From the NCBI GenBank assembly GCA_945898275.1, contig CAMDHZ010000005.1:101507-165506 (forward strand): a DNA stretch of 64,000 nucleotides, in the 5' to 3' direction. Numbering within the stretch: position 1 is the first letter of the stretch; every line of letters begins with the position of its first letter. The notes under the pieces are model-generated. The model made no database searches and was not told where the DNA came from. It saw only the letters and a program-made list of their open reading frames with translations. Both the position numbers and the translations under genes were made by a program. Of the stretch, positions 55,385 to 63,728 are shown in pieces. This DNA is from Chitinophaga pinensis. Its GTDB lineage: Bacteria > Bacteroidota > Bacteroidia > UKL13-3.

Positions 55385-56332
55385 TTATAATTCAGCTTTG
55401 CAAACGATTGTAAGTGTTGTTTTGTCGTTTGGCGCTGCCGCTACAACCTTAATCAAACCTCTTTTGCCATCACTTTTTTTGTAACCCAAAACAGTATTAG
55501 AAGATAGATTTGCAATTCTATTTAATGTACCAACAGATAAGTCAAGTGCATTCAATTCGGTAATGAATTGGCTTCCTGTTAACGCATCAAACTTAGCAGC
55601 AGTAATATCAGTAGCTACTTTAAAAAGTGTATTGTTTTTTGTTGGCCAAGTAGAAACTTCGCTAAACCAACCCGAACCAGAAGTAAATGGAAAATCTGGC
55701 GAATAAATTGCATTTCCTACACTAGCAGCATTGTTGTAAAAGTATACGAAATCAATTTTACTAGAATTATCTTTTGCTAAATCAGAACCTGTTGTACCAG
55801 CGCGGTATCTGCGGAAATTATCGCTTGTTCCAAAGAATCTATATTCGTTTGTGGTATTTGCAGGACCACCTAATAGGATTTGTCCTGATGAAGCCAATGA
55901 AGCAATAGTAACCTTGTAGGTTGCATTTGCAGTTTTAGCTTTGCTGTCTGTAACTGTAATAGAGTAAGTAATGATATTTCCGTCATCAAGAATTACATCA
56001 CCAGCAACAACATCATATACTGTTTCGATAACATTTTGTTCATCATAAGTTTTGTCAAAGATTGTTTTTGTAGGTTGACCACTAACTGCACGAGTTATGG
56101 TAACTTTTTTCATTTTAACATCTGTGTCGGCTTTGGCCAAAACATCTAATTTAACTGTATCTAAAGAAAGAGAAGCAAAAGCCTCTGTAGCGCCATTGTT
56201 CACAGTTAAGGTTGGTACTTTAGTCTCAACAATTGGATCGTCGGTCTTTTTGTCGTCATCACCACAAGAAGTAACTAAGAATGAACTACCTACTAAGGCT
56301 AGCATTAACATTGATTTAAATAACTTTTTCAT
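55385..56332 (-). CDS. Lipoprotein of unknown function with Ig-like N-terminal domain
   Basis: The 315-residue protein has a lipoprotein signal (LALVGSSFLVTSC) followed by a DDDKKTDD linker. Residues about 40-140 look like an Ig-type beta domain (VPTLTVNNGATEAFASLSLD to ATYKVTIAS); the rest is an unrecognised domain ending in IVCKAEL. It is likely surface or periplasmic. Confidence 0.78.
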   Translation of the reverse strand: MKKLFKSMLMLALVGSSFLVTSCGDDDKKTDDPIVETKVPTLTVNNGATEAFASLSLDTVKLDVLAKADTDVKMKKVTITRAVSGQPTKTIFDKTYDEQNVIETVYDVVAGDVILDDGNIITYSITVTDSKAKTANATYKVTIASLASSGQILLGGPANTTNEYRFFGTSDNFRRYRAGTTGSDLAKDNSSKIDFVYFYNNAASVGNAIYSPDFPFTSGSGWFSEVSTWPTKNNTLFKVATDITAAKFDALTGSQFITELNALDLSVGTLNRIANLSSNTVLGYKKSDGKRGLIKVVAAAPNDKTTLTIVCKAEL

Positions 56333-56392
56333 ATAAATTTTCTAATTTTAAGGATTTTCAAATATAAGATTGTTTCTTAAACTTTTTCTTAA

Positions 56393-56719
56393 TTAAAGAT
56401 TAATTGGTTTTGTGTCAGTTTCATTTTGCTCATAAGCATCGTGCCTAAATTCGTCAAAATCATAGTCTGGCATTAAATCTGACTTAATGTGGTTAACAGT
56501 CTCATTTAAGGCTTCCATAAATTTGTTAAAATCTTCTTTGTACAAAAAGATTTTGTGCTTCACATAATTTCCTTCTTCAAAGCTTTTTTTACTTTCTGTG
56601 ATTGTGATGAAATAGTCTTTCCCTCGGGTAGATTTTACATCAAAAAAATAGGTGCGTTTCCCTGCTCTAATTTTTTTAGAAAAAATTTCTTTGCTGTCGT
56701 TTTTATTGTAATCTTCCAT
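56393..56719 (-). CDS. DUF3276 family protein with PUR-alpha-like fold
   Basis: The 108-residue protein (ATG 56719) matches DUF3276: IFSKKIRAGKRTYFFDVKST, GKDYFITITESKK, HKIFLYKEDFNKFMEALNET. The fold resembles PUR domains that bind single-stranded nucleic acid. Its target is unknown. It lies between the lipoprotein and the ABC exporter on the minus strand. Confidence 0.86.
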   Translation of the reverse strand: MEDYNKNDSKEIFSKKIRAGKRTYFFDVKSTRGKDYFITITESKKSFEEGNYVKHKIFLYKEDFNKFMEALNETVNHIKSDLMPDYDFDEFRHDAYEQNETDTKPINL

Positions 56720-56789
56720 GCAGATTTTCAAAATATGGTGGCAAAATATATGTTAGCTGCTGCTTTTCAAAACACTTTTTTTGCCAATT

Positions 56790-58598
56790 TTAATTGTTGA
56801 TTTTATTGTTGTTTAATGAAACTAATTCCTCTTTAGATTGTTTATCAAAAATTTCTTTATACATCCCATTCATTTTCAATAATTCAGCATGTTTCCCTTG
56901 TTCAATAATTGCTCCTTGGTCTAATACAATGATATGTTGAGCTTCCTTTACAGAAGAGGCTCTATGGCTTACAATTATAGTTGTTTTGCCTGCTGAATTA
57001 TTTCCTAAGTTATTTAATATTTCTGATTCTGTTTTCGTATCTAAAGCACTTAGGCAGTCATCTAAAATTAATATTTCTGGATTTTTTACAAAGGCTCTAG
57101 CCATTGCAATTCTTTGTTTTTGACCTCCACTTAGGCTTATACCGCGTTCTCCAACTTTTGTTTCATAGCCATCTTTAAATTCAATAATATTGGCATGTAC
57201 CGCGGCCATTTTTGCTGCTGCTTCTATTTTATTCGCATCTTCTTTTTGGTTCAAGCCAAAAGAGATATTAGCTCTAATGGTATCACTAAATAAAAAAACA
57301 TCCTGCGGTACATACCCAATTCTATCCTTCCAATGCTTTAAATTACAGTTTATTAGCGATTTGTTGTCTATCAAAATTGTTCCAGTGCTTGGATCCATGA
57401 TGCGTAAAAGCAATTGCACCAAGGTGGTTTTACCCGAGCCAGTGCTGCCTAAAATCGCGAACTTAGAACCTTTTTTAATACTGAAATCTAAATTTTTTAG
57501 CGCAGGAATTTCTTTTCCAGGATAGGTGTAGCTTAAGTTTTTAAAGGTAATTGAGGTCTCAAATTTATCGTATCCATTTGTGTTTAAATCCAGTTTTGGT
57601 TCAATACTTAAAAATTCATTTATTCTGGCTTGGGAGGCTGCTGCCCTTTGAATAAGGCTGGTGGTATACCCTAAACTTGTTACAGGCCAAGTAAGCAAAT
57701 GAACATACATGATAAATTCTGCTATATTTCCCAAAGTAGCAGTGCCATTGAGCACTTCTAAACCGCCAGCATATACTGTAATAAGTGCACTTAAACCTGT
57801 TAAGAAAACCATAATTGGAAAAAATACGGCATCCAATTTAGCTAGGTCCATTTGCTTGTCTTTGTAAATTTCTGTTTCTTGTTTGAACCAAAAGTAGTTG
57901 CGTTTTTCTGCTGCAAAAGATTTAATTACCCGAATGCCAGCAAAGGCTTCTTGAGTAAAAGAGGTGAGTGTAGATAATTGCTCTTGAATGGCATCGCTTT
58001 TTTGGTGAATTAAACTATTTACCCTAAATATCAAATAGCTTAAAAATGGAAGTGGCAAAATTACAAGCCAAGTTAATTTTGCATTTACACTAAACATTAC
58101 ACTTAGCACCAATACTATGGTTACTACCAAGTTTATTGCATACATAATTGCAGGTCCAACATACATTCTCACCCTACTCACGTCCTCGCTGATGCGCGCC
58201 ATCAAATCACCTGTGCGGTTTTCTCTGTAAAATCCTTGGTCGAGTTTTTGGTAATGCGCATATATTTCATTTTTGAGGTCGTACTCAATATGCCTGCTCA
58301 TCACAATAATAGTTTGCCGCATTAGGTACATAAAGACTCCTCTTATGAGGGCAAATGCGATTACTAAAAAAGTAAAATACAGTACATTTTTTCCAAGTGC
58401 ATCAACAAGTTCCTGTTTGGCAGTTCCATCTGCTGTTTGTATAACAAGTAAATTTTCTTTGATAAGGTCTATAGCATCTCTGACACTTTGAGCAGGAAAA
58501 ATTGCAAAAAGATTAGAACTCGCCACAAACAGCACGCCTAAAAGGAGCCTGATTCGGTATTTATAAAAGTATTTTCGGAGATGTTTGAGTGGCTTCAC
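56790..58598 (-). CDS. MsbA-like ABC exporter (fused permease and ATPase)
   Basis: I prefer GTG 58598 (MKPLKHLRKYFYKYRIRLLL), giving 602 residues; the open frame continues to 58715 but this would overlap the divergent promoter. Residues 1-320 contain six membrane helices and the rest an ATPase with GSTGSGKTTLVQLL, GYVPQDVFLFSDTIRANISF, LSGGQKQRIAMARAF and ILDDCLSALDTKT. Such half-transporters dimerise and export lipids or drugs; substrate unknown. Confidence 0.9.
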   Translation of the reverse strand: MKPLKHLRKYFYKYRIRLLLGVLFVASSNLFAIFPAQSVRDAIDLIKENLLVIQTADGTAKQELVDALGKNVLYFTFLVIAFALIRGVFMYLMRQTIIVMSRHIEYDLKNEIYAHYQKLDQGFYRENRTGDLMARISEDVSRVRMYVGPAIMYAINLVVTIVLVLSVMFSVNAKLTWLVILPLPFLSYLIFRVNSLIHQKSDAIQEQLSTLTSFTQEAFAGIRVIKSFAAEKRNYFWFKQETEIYKDKQMDLAKLDAVFFPIMVFLTGLSALITVYAGGLEVLNGTATLGNIAEFIMYVHLLTWPVTSLGYTTSLIQRAAASQARINEFLSIEPKLDLNTNGYDKFETSITFKNLSYTYPGKEIPALKNLDFSIKKGSKFAILGSTGSGKTTLVQLLLRIMDPSTGTILIDNKSLINCNLKHWKDRIGYVPQDVFLFSDTIRANISFGLNQKEDANKIEAAAKMAAVHANIIEFKDGYETKVGERGISLSGGQKQRIAMARAFVKNPEILILDDCLSALDTKTESEILNNLGNNSAGKTTIIVSHRASSVKEAQHIIVLDQGAIIEQGKHAELLKMNGMYKEIFDKQSKEELVSLNNNKINN

Positions 58599-58663
58599 AA
58601 TGGTAATCGACTTGCAAATAAACTCATTTATATGAACAAATTGGGTAGTAAGTAAAATGCACC

Positions 58664-58692
58664 TTGAAATACCAAAAATTAAGCTACTTTTG
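58664..58692 (+). promoter_or_regulatory. Promoter of the leucine dehydrogenase gene
   Basis: TACTTTTG (58685-58692) matches TAnnTTTG and TTG at 58664-58666 lies 18 bp upstream. The start codon is 36 bp downstream. Confidence 0.6.
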
Positions 58693-58728
58693 CGCCACGA
58701 ATTTTTGAAACCCAATAATCATTTACTC

Positions 58729-59802
58729 ATGGAGAATCAAGAGATTTTCAGCATGTTAGCCACCTACGATCACGAACAGATTGTATTTTGCAACGACAAT
58801 GCCACTGGCTTAAAGGCCATTATTGCCATTCACAACACTGTCCTTGGCCCAGGCCTTGGCGGTACGCGTATTTGGAATTATAAAAATGATGCCGAAGCTA
58901 TTTATGACGTAATGCGTCTATCTAGGGGAATGACTTACAAAGCAGCCATTTCTGGTTTGAACCTAGGAGGTGCAAAGGCAGTTATTATTGGCGACGCAAC
59001 TAAAATTAAAACCGAAGCTTTAATGCGTAAGTTTGGAAGATTTGTTGAAAATCTTAATGGAAAGTACATTACTGCTGAGGATGTTAATACCACCACGCGT
59101 GACATGGAGTATGTTCAAATGGAAACCAGTCATGTAGTTGGATTACCTGAAAGCATGGGTGGCGGCGGAGATCCTAGTCCTGTTACTGCTTACGGTGTTT
59201 ATATGGGAATGAAAGCAAGTGCTAAAAATGTATTTGGAACTGATAGTTTAGCTGGAAAGAAAATTGCTGTTCAAGGTATTGGAAAAGTAGGCGGGCATTT
59301 ATTAGAATTTTTGCATAAAGAAGGCGCCGAATTAATAATTGCAGATATAAATGAAACTGTACTGAAGCATTATGCTGAAACTATGGGTGCTAAAGTGGTT
59401 GCAGGCGATGAGATTTATAGTCAAGAAGTGGATATTTTTGCTCCTTGTGCTTTAGGTGCTATTTTAAATGATGCAAATATTGCAAAATTAAAATGCGCTG
59501 TTATTGCAGGTGCAGCTAATAACCAATTAGCAGAAGAAGAAATTCATGGCCCTTTGTTGATTCAAAAAGGAATTACCTACGCACCAGATTTTCTTATTAA
59601 TGCAGGTGGTTTGATCAATGTTTACCAAGAGCATATTGGGTATAACAGAGAAACAGCTTACCGCAAGGCTGAGCATATTTATGATGTTACCCAAGAAATA
59701 TTGAAAGTATCTGCAGACGAAAAGATTCACACACAGAAGGCGGCTATTAATTTAGCAGAAAAACGCATACAAGATATTGCTAAAGTTAGGGCAACTTATT
59801 AA
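58729..59802 (+). CDS. Leucine dehydrogenase (Glu/Leu/Phe/Val dehydrogenase family)
   Basis: The 357-residue enzyme starts at ATG 58729 (MENQEIFSMLATYDHEQIVF). The catalytic lysine lies in LNLGGAKAVIIGD, the Rossmann motif in VQGIGKVGGHLLEFLHKEGA and a CALGAILND segment follows. Such enzymes deaminate branched-chain amino acids with NAD. The length suits leucine rather than glutamate dehydrogenase. Its stop overlaps the nusB ATG by one base. Confidence 0.92.
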   Translation: MENQEIFSMLATYDHEQIVFCNDNATGLKAIIAIHNTVLGPGLGGTRIWNYKNDAEAIYDVMRLSRGMTYKAAISGLNLGGAKAVIIGDATKIKTEALMRKFGRFVENLNGKYITAEDVNTTTRDMEYVQMETSHVVGLPESMGGGGDPSPVTAYGVYMGMKASAKNVFGTDSLAGKKIAVQGIGKVGGHLLEFLHKEGAELIIADINETVLKHYAETMGAKVVAGDEIYSQEVDIFAPCALGAILNDANIAKLKCAVIAGAANNQLAEEEIHGPLLIQKGITYAPDFLINAGGLINVYQEHIGYNRETAYRKAEHIYDVTQEILKVSADEKIHTQKAAINLAEKRIQDIAKVRATY

Positions 59803-60743
59803 TGTTAAATAGAAGGTTTTTAAGAATAAAGGCATTTCAAATACTTTACGCTTTATCGCGTGAAGAACAGCCTAATGCTGCATTGTATCGCAAGAGGTTG
59901 TTTGAAGGTTTAGATAAGACATACGAGTTGTTCCTCTTTATGCTTTCTTTCCCAGAGGCATTCATAGACTTTTTGCAATCTGATTTAGAAGCGCAAAAAG
60001 CAAAGTATATTCCAACAAAGGAGCAAATTGATTTGCTGGATGCCGTGCTTTCGAATAAGGTTTTATTGCAAATTTCTAGTGACATTACCTTAAAAAATAC
60101 CAGGGAAAAGAAGAGCCTACAATGGTTGCAAAGCACTGATGTTTTGCGTAGTTTTTGGAATGATATTAAGGATGCAGAATGGGTTAAATCCTATGCAGCA
60201 TTGCCAACAAAAACTTATTTTAATGACAAGGATTTTGCAGCTACTTTATTCGAATTAATCATTTCTGATGAAGATATTTTTTGCGCCTATTTCGAAGAAC
60301 GCTTCATTAACTGGGATGATGACCAAGTGTTGGTTTTAACTGCAATACAACGTTTATTAAAAGACTTAAAGGATAATTCATTGGTGTTTTTACCTCAAAA
60401 GCACAAAGATGAAGAAGAAGACCTTAAGTTTGTAAAAGACCTATATGATTTATACCTCCAAAATCAAAATGAACTGAGTGATATTGTTACTGCTAGAACC
60501 AAAAATTGGGACGAGGAACGTATTGCTTTAGTAGATATGATTTTGATGAAAATGGCTTTGTGCGAATTAATGTATTTCCCCTACATCCCTGTTAAGGTTA
60601 CTATTAATGAGTATTTAGAACTTGCAAAACTTTACAGTACGCCTCAGAGCCATGGTTTTATCAATGGCATTTTAGACAAAGCGCAAACGGAGTTAAGAAA
60701 GCAAAATAAAATAGAAAAATTAGGAAGAGGATTAGTAGATTAA
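59802..60743 (+). CDS. nusB: Transcription antitermination factor NusB, long Bacteroidota form
   Basis: The 313-residue protein has a typical NusB C-terminal half (ERIALVDMILMKMALCELMY, PVKVTINEYLELAKLYSTPQ, FINGILD) and an extended N-terminal half that starts with RRFLRIKAFQILYALS. NusB binds boxA RNA with NusE. Gene order with DUF1573 and yajC is conserved in Bacteroidota. Confidence 0.92.
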   Translation: MLNRRFLRIKAFQILYALSREEQPNAALYRKRLFEGLDKTYELFLFMLSFPEAFIDFLQSDLEAQKAKYIPTKEQIDLLDAVLSNKVLLQISSDITLKNTREKKSLQWLQSTDVLRSFWNDIKDAEWVKSYAALPTKTYFNDKDFAATLFELIISDEDIFCAYFEERFINWDDDQVLVLTAIQRLLKDLKDNSLVFLPQKHKDEEEDLKFVKDLYDLYLQNQNELSDIVTARTKNWDEERIALVDMILMKMALCELMYFPYIPVKVTINEYLELAKLYSTPQSHGFINGILDKAQTELRKQNKIEKLGRGLVD

Positions 60744-60754
60744 CCATTCATGAT

Positions 60755-61207
60755 ATGAAAAGAATAATCGTAGTTGTTTCTTGCTTAGCCATACTAACAG
60801 CCTGTGGCAATAATGACCCAAAAAAGGCCGATTCAAGTGTTATTAGTAATCCTATATCTGCATCGGATACTGCTGTTAATTCGGCAGACGCTCCAACAAT
60901 GACTTTTGAGGAAAATATCCATGATTTTGGAAAATTAATTGATGGGGAGGTTGTAACCTATAAATTTAAATTTAAGAACACAGGCAATAGCCCTTTGCTA
61001 ATTTCAGGTGCTTCGGCCAGTTGTGGCTGCACCGTACCTAGTTATCCTAAGGAGCCAATAGCTCCAGGAGAAGAAGGCGCTATTGATGTTCAATTTAATA
61101 GTAGCGGAAAAGTTGGCGTTTTTGATAAAAATGTAACCATTGTATCCAATACAATTCCTAATCAAACCATTTTAGCCATTAAAGGCGTAGTAGAAGAAAA
61201 AAAATAA
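60755..61207 (+). CDS. DUF1573 lipoprotein
   Basis: The 150-residue protein has a lipobox (LAILTAC) and one DUF1573 domain with the motif FKNTGNSPLLISGASASCGC. The family belongs to ASPM-SPD-2-Hydin-like Ig folds. Function is unknown. It lies between nusB and yajC with 11-12 bp gaps. Confidence 0.9.
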   Translation: MKRIIVVVSCLAILTACGNNDPKKADSSVISNPISASDTAVNSADAPTMTFEENIHDFGKLIDGEVVTYKFKFKNTGNSPLLISGASASCGCTVPSYPKEPIAPGEEGAIDVQFNSSGKVGVFDKNVTIVSNTIPNQTILAIKGVVEEKK

Positions 61208-61219
61208 TATAACAAAGAT

Positions 61220-61558
61220 ATGTTGAACCAAATTTTATTAATGGCACCTCCTGCAACAGGAGCCCAAGCTGGAAACCCAATCATGCAGTTTTTACCTTTG
61301 ATTTTGATTTTTGTGGTGTTTTACTTCTTTATGATATACCCGCAAATGAAGAAGAACAAAGCGCAAAAGAAGTTTAGAGAAGAGTTGGGTAAAGGGCAAA
61401 AAATTATTACTATAGGTGGTGTTCATGCCAAAATTATTGAAGTAGCAGAAACTACCTTCTTAATTGAAAGCGAAGGAACTAAGTTGAGAATTGACAAAAC
61501 TGCTGTGTCAATGGAAGCCTCTCAAGCGCTTAACAAGCCTGTAGAAGAAAAGAAATAA
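61220..61558 (+). CDS. yajC: Sec translocon accessory subunit YajC
   Basis: The 112-residue protein has one membrane helix ([20 protein letters not shown]) and the motif RPQMK-like [16 protein letters not shown] followed by the [15 protein letters not shown] domain. YajC accompanies SecDF. A strong terminator follows. Confidence 0.94.
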   Translation: MLNQILLMAPPATGAQAGNPIMQFLPLILIFVVFYFFMIYPQMKKNKAQKKFREELGKGQKIITIGGVHAKIIEVAETTFLIESEGTKLRIDKTAVSMEASQALNKPVEEKK

Positions 61559-61581
61559 GTATTTGAGGAGTCGCTATTAAA

Positions 61582-61614
61582 AATAAAGGACGAATGAAAC
61601 ATTCGTCCTTTATT
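61582..61614. terminator. Intrinsic terminator after yajC
   Basis: A 15-bp perfect stem (61582-61596 with 61600-61614) and an AAA loop is followed by TTTATA. It ends the LeuDH-nusB-yajC transcript and may also serve the convergent small gene. Confidence 0.9.
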
Positions 61615-61631
61615 TTTATAGTATAGCAGGC

Positions 61632-61916
61632 TTATTTAACTTTTGCTTTTTTAACAGGAAGCGGTTCTGAATTTAACACTGCATAAATGTGGTTGATGGC
61701 TTCGTTTTCTGTAGGACTAATAGTTCTCCTAACATGTAATTCCTTTTTCAAACCATCTTTTCCAATTTGATTTAAAAAACTAGGATTGTTTCTATAAACT
61801 TCTGGAATTAATTTCTCTACAGCCTCAAGGGCTAATAATCTTCTATTGGTAGACAAGTTTCTCGACTCGCCTTTTATTTGCTTGGTGATTTCTGTAGTAA
61901 TTTCTTTCCAATTCAT
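61632..61916 (-). CDS. Small protein of unknown function
   Basis: The 94-residue, basic, soluble protein (MNWKEITTEITKQIKGESRN at the start, PVKKAKVK at the end) is predicted to be helical. I recognise no family. It sits between yajC and the coaE fragment, where Bacteroidota usually carry a YbbR-domain gene. Confidence 0.6.
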   Translation of the reverse strand: MNWKEITTEITKQIKGESRNLSTNRRLLALEAVEKLIPEVYRNNPSFLNQIGKDGLKKELHVRRTISPTENEAINHIYAVLNSEPLPVKKAKVK

Positions 61917-62102
61917 TGTATTAGGTGGTTTTTTGTGTTAGCCGAACGTTATTTCAAATACAAATGTCGGGTTTTTCAATGTGATTTAATTATTATTGAG
62001 AATAAAACCAATTTTATCTCTGTTTGAACCTAGCATTTGCAGGCAAAACGCCTTGGCTGCCTTTGAGGCCTCTAGCATCTGGCATTTGGCAAGCTGTTAG
62101 CT

Positions 62103-62120
62103 GCCAACTGCTAGCCGCCA
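62103..62120 (+). repeat. Direct repeat flanking the Fic gene, left copy
   Basis: GCCAACTGCTAGCCGCCA matches 63501-63518 at 16 of 18 positions in the same orientation. The copies lie on both sides of the coaE fragment and Fic gene. Confidence 0.65.
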
Positions 62121-62147
62121 ACCACCAATTTCCCCTACCTTCGCCTT

Positions 62148-62210
62148 ATGAAACAAATAGGCATCACTGGCAATATTGGTTCTAGTAAAAGTACTGTTGC
62201 TAAGATTTTT
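62148..62210 (+). pseudogene. coaE: 5' fragment of coaE (dephospho-CoA kinase)
   Basis: Codons 1-21 read MKQIGITGNIGSSKSTVAKI plus F, matching the start of dephospho-CoA kinase with its P-loop; the second glycine of GSGKS is replaced by Ser. Similarity stops at about 62210 and the frame runs on, without family similarity, to a stop at 62301-62303 inside the opposite-strand Fic gene. A TACCTTCG promoter-like element precedes it. The rest of coaE is not seen in the window, including the stretch after the Fic gene. In Bacteroidota coaE normally follows yajC, so this marks the ancestral site. Confidence 0.8.
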
Positions 62211-62231
62211 GTTTTATTTATTACAATTTTG

Positions 62232-63374
62232 TCAAGATTCAAGTATTCTAATCAAGTCATTATTCACATAAAAGATTTCTCTACCATCTTCTTTAGCAGA
62301 TAATATACCTAGCTCCGTTAGTTGAAGCATATATTTTGTAATCGTGGTTCTACTTCTTATTCGTGTAATTTCACCTACAAGTTTTTGTTTTATGTAGGGT
62401 TGTGAAAATAATACCTGATTTAATTCTATTGAATACCATTTAAACTTTGAATTTGCGTACTTATATGTTGAATCCATTTGAGCCAATATTTCATCGATTT
62501 TTTGATTGCTTAATTGCGATGTTCCTTGCACTGCACGCAACATAAATAATATCCAAGGTTTCCAGGCACTTCTTTGTGTTACTCCCGATAGGTTATGGTA
62601 ATAGTCATCTTTATGGTTAATGATATACTTACTTAAGTATAAAACTGGCTGCGAGAGTAATTTTTGATCAACTAAATACAATAAATTTAAAACACGTCCA
62701 GTTCTCCCATTCCCATCCACAAATGGATGAATCGCCTCGAATTGATAGTGTCCAATTATCATTTTTAATAACGGATCAAATCCATTGCTTTCATTTAAAA
62801 AAGTAAACAAGTTGTCTAGTTTCTTTTCAACTATGTCTGTGCCTCTCGGAGGAGTATAAATAATTTCACCTGGTTTAAACTCACTTTGACCTCTTTTAAT
62901 AACGACCTGTGATTGGGGTGGGCGAATAGCTTGTTTTGTGTTTTTTATTTGTTGGAATATTTTAATAGCTATTGTTTTATCAAATGTCTTTTTCTCTACT
63001 AACTCCTTATATCCTCCCCATAATGCTTCTCTATACCTTAAAACTTCTTTTGTAGCAGGATTGGCCGCCTCTTCTTTTACAGAGTCTGATACAGCCTTAT
63101 ATAACTCATCTTCTGTTGTAAAAATATTTTCTATTGCTGTAGAACTTTGGGCTTCTTGTAACGATATAGTATTTACTAACATTAACGGATTGGGAATCCG
63201 CATGATATTTTTATTCAATTCAGCTAAAGCCCTTGACGCAAGACCCCACTGAATAAGAATTTCTTTATCAATAATGTCTTCAGAAGGCGGAAGGTCTGGT
63301 AAAGCATTAAAGGGTAAATTCCTGTCAAAAGTTATTATTTGAGATTTGTTCATTTTTATAGGAATTTTGGACAT
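62232..63374 (-). CDS. Fic-domain protein, class II with N-terminal inhibitory helix
   Basis: The 380-residue protein has the Fic active site HPFVDGNGRTGR at about 215-227 and, at about 79-84, STAIEN, which fits the [S/T]xxxE[G/N] inhibitory motif. A winged-helix domain ends the protein (RTTITKYMLQLTELGILSAK). Fic enzymes transfer AMP or other groups to target proteins; this group often acts as a self-inhibited regulator or toxin. Starts at 63374 or 63353 are both possible. It lies over the coaE remnant and between repeats, so it looks like an acquired gene. Confidence 0.9.
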   Translation of the reverse strand: MSKIPIKMNKSQIITFDRNLPFNALPDLPPSEDIIDKEILIQWGLASRALAELNKNIMRIPNPLMLVNTISLQEAQSSTAIENIFTTEDELYKAVSDSVKEEAANPATKEVLRYREALWGGYKELVEKKTFDKTIAIKIFQQIKNTKQAIRPPQSQVVIKRGQSEFKPGEIIYTPPRGTDIVEKKLDNLFTFLNESNGFDPLLKMIIGHYQFEAIHPFVDGNGRTGRVLNLLYLVDQKLLSQPVLYLSKYIINHKDDYYHNLSGVTQRSAWKPWILFMLRAVQGTSQLSNQKIDEILAQMDSTYKYANSKFKWYSIELNQVLFSQPYIKQKLVGEITRIRSRTTITKYMLQLTELGILSAKEDGREIFYVNNDLIRILES

Positions 63375-63500
63375 ATATCAAAAATAGGTTCAAATTTTCT
63401 ATCCAGCAAGGTATTTGTTCATTTTTTTTAAGAAATTGAACATGTTGCGCAATCATGTTCAGTTTAATAGAGTTGATTTAATTTTAACCATAGGGTAGAG

Positions 63501-63518
63501 GCCAATTGCTAGCCGTCA
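63501..63518 (+). repeat. Direct repeat flanking the Fic gene, right copy
   Basis: GCCAATTGCTAGCCGTCA matches the left copy at 62103-62120 with two differences. Confidence 0.65.
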
Positions 63519-63583
63519 GAAAATAAACCCTCGGCTGCCGTTCGTCTTGGAGGCAACTGGCAACTAGCGGCTGGCTTGCAAAT

Positions 63584-63652
63584 CAATCCTGAAGGGATTG
63601 AATTTGAATAAAAAAAGGAATGTCTAAAAGTAGGCGACCCCGAAAGGGGTCG
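63584..63652. repeat. Two-hairpin structured repeat with a GAAA tetraloop
   Basis: The first stem is CAATCC/GGATTG (63584-63600). The second is a 7-bp GC-rich stem CGACCCC/GGGGTCG closed by GAAA (63635-63652), a stable GNRA tetraloop. Similar twin hairpins seem common between genes of Bacteroidota; whether they are transcribed is unknown. Confidence 0.6.
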
Positions 63653-63728
63653 AACCTTGCAGTTAGCACAAAAATTAGTTTGAAGGAATTCTGCCTTGGC
63701 TTGCGCGACCTTTGCAAGTATATTTAAA

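Larger units (their letters stand above)
323..58963. repeat. Dispersed decamer GGTTYRAACC (at least 17 copies)
   Basis: Exact matches to GGTTYRAACC begin at 323, 3527, 4364, 6054, 12336, 16858, 17986, 19320, 20798, 26694, 28842, 35256, 35324, 40939, 43718, 50221 and 58954. Sixteen have a TG or CA centre (the two orientations of the same word) and one (12336) is the perfect palindrome with CG. Several extend to TTTGGTTYRAACCAAA. Near-misses such as GGTTCAAGCC occur at 4832, 30143, 38002 and 57248. The interval given here only spans the first to the last copy; the copies are separate. No function is known to me. Confidence 0.85.
61917..62231. other. Repeat-bearing intergenic region with the coaE remnant
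   Basis: The stretch holds a mosaic of GCC/GGC-containing words (about 62041-62125), including GCCAACTGCTAGCCGCCA at 62103-62120 that recurs at 63501-63518, and then the promoter-like TACCTTCG (62136-62143) and 5' end of coaE. No intact gene is present. Confidence 0.7.
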
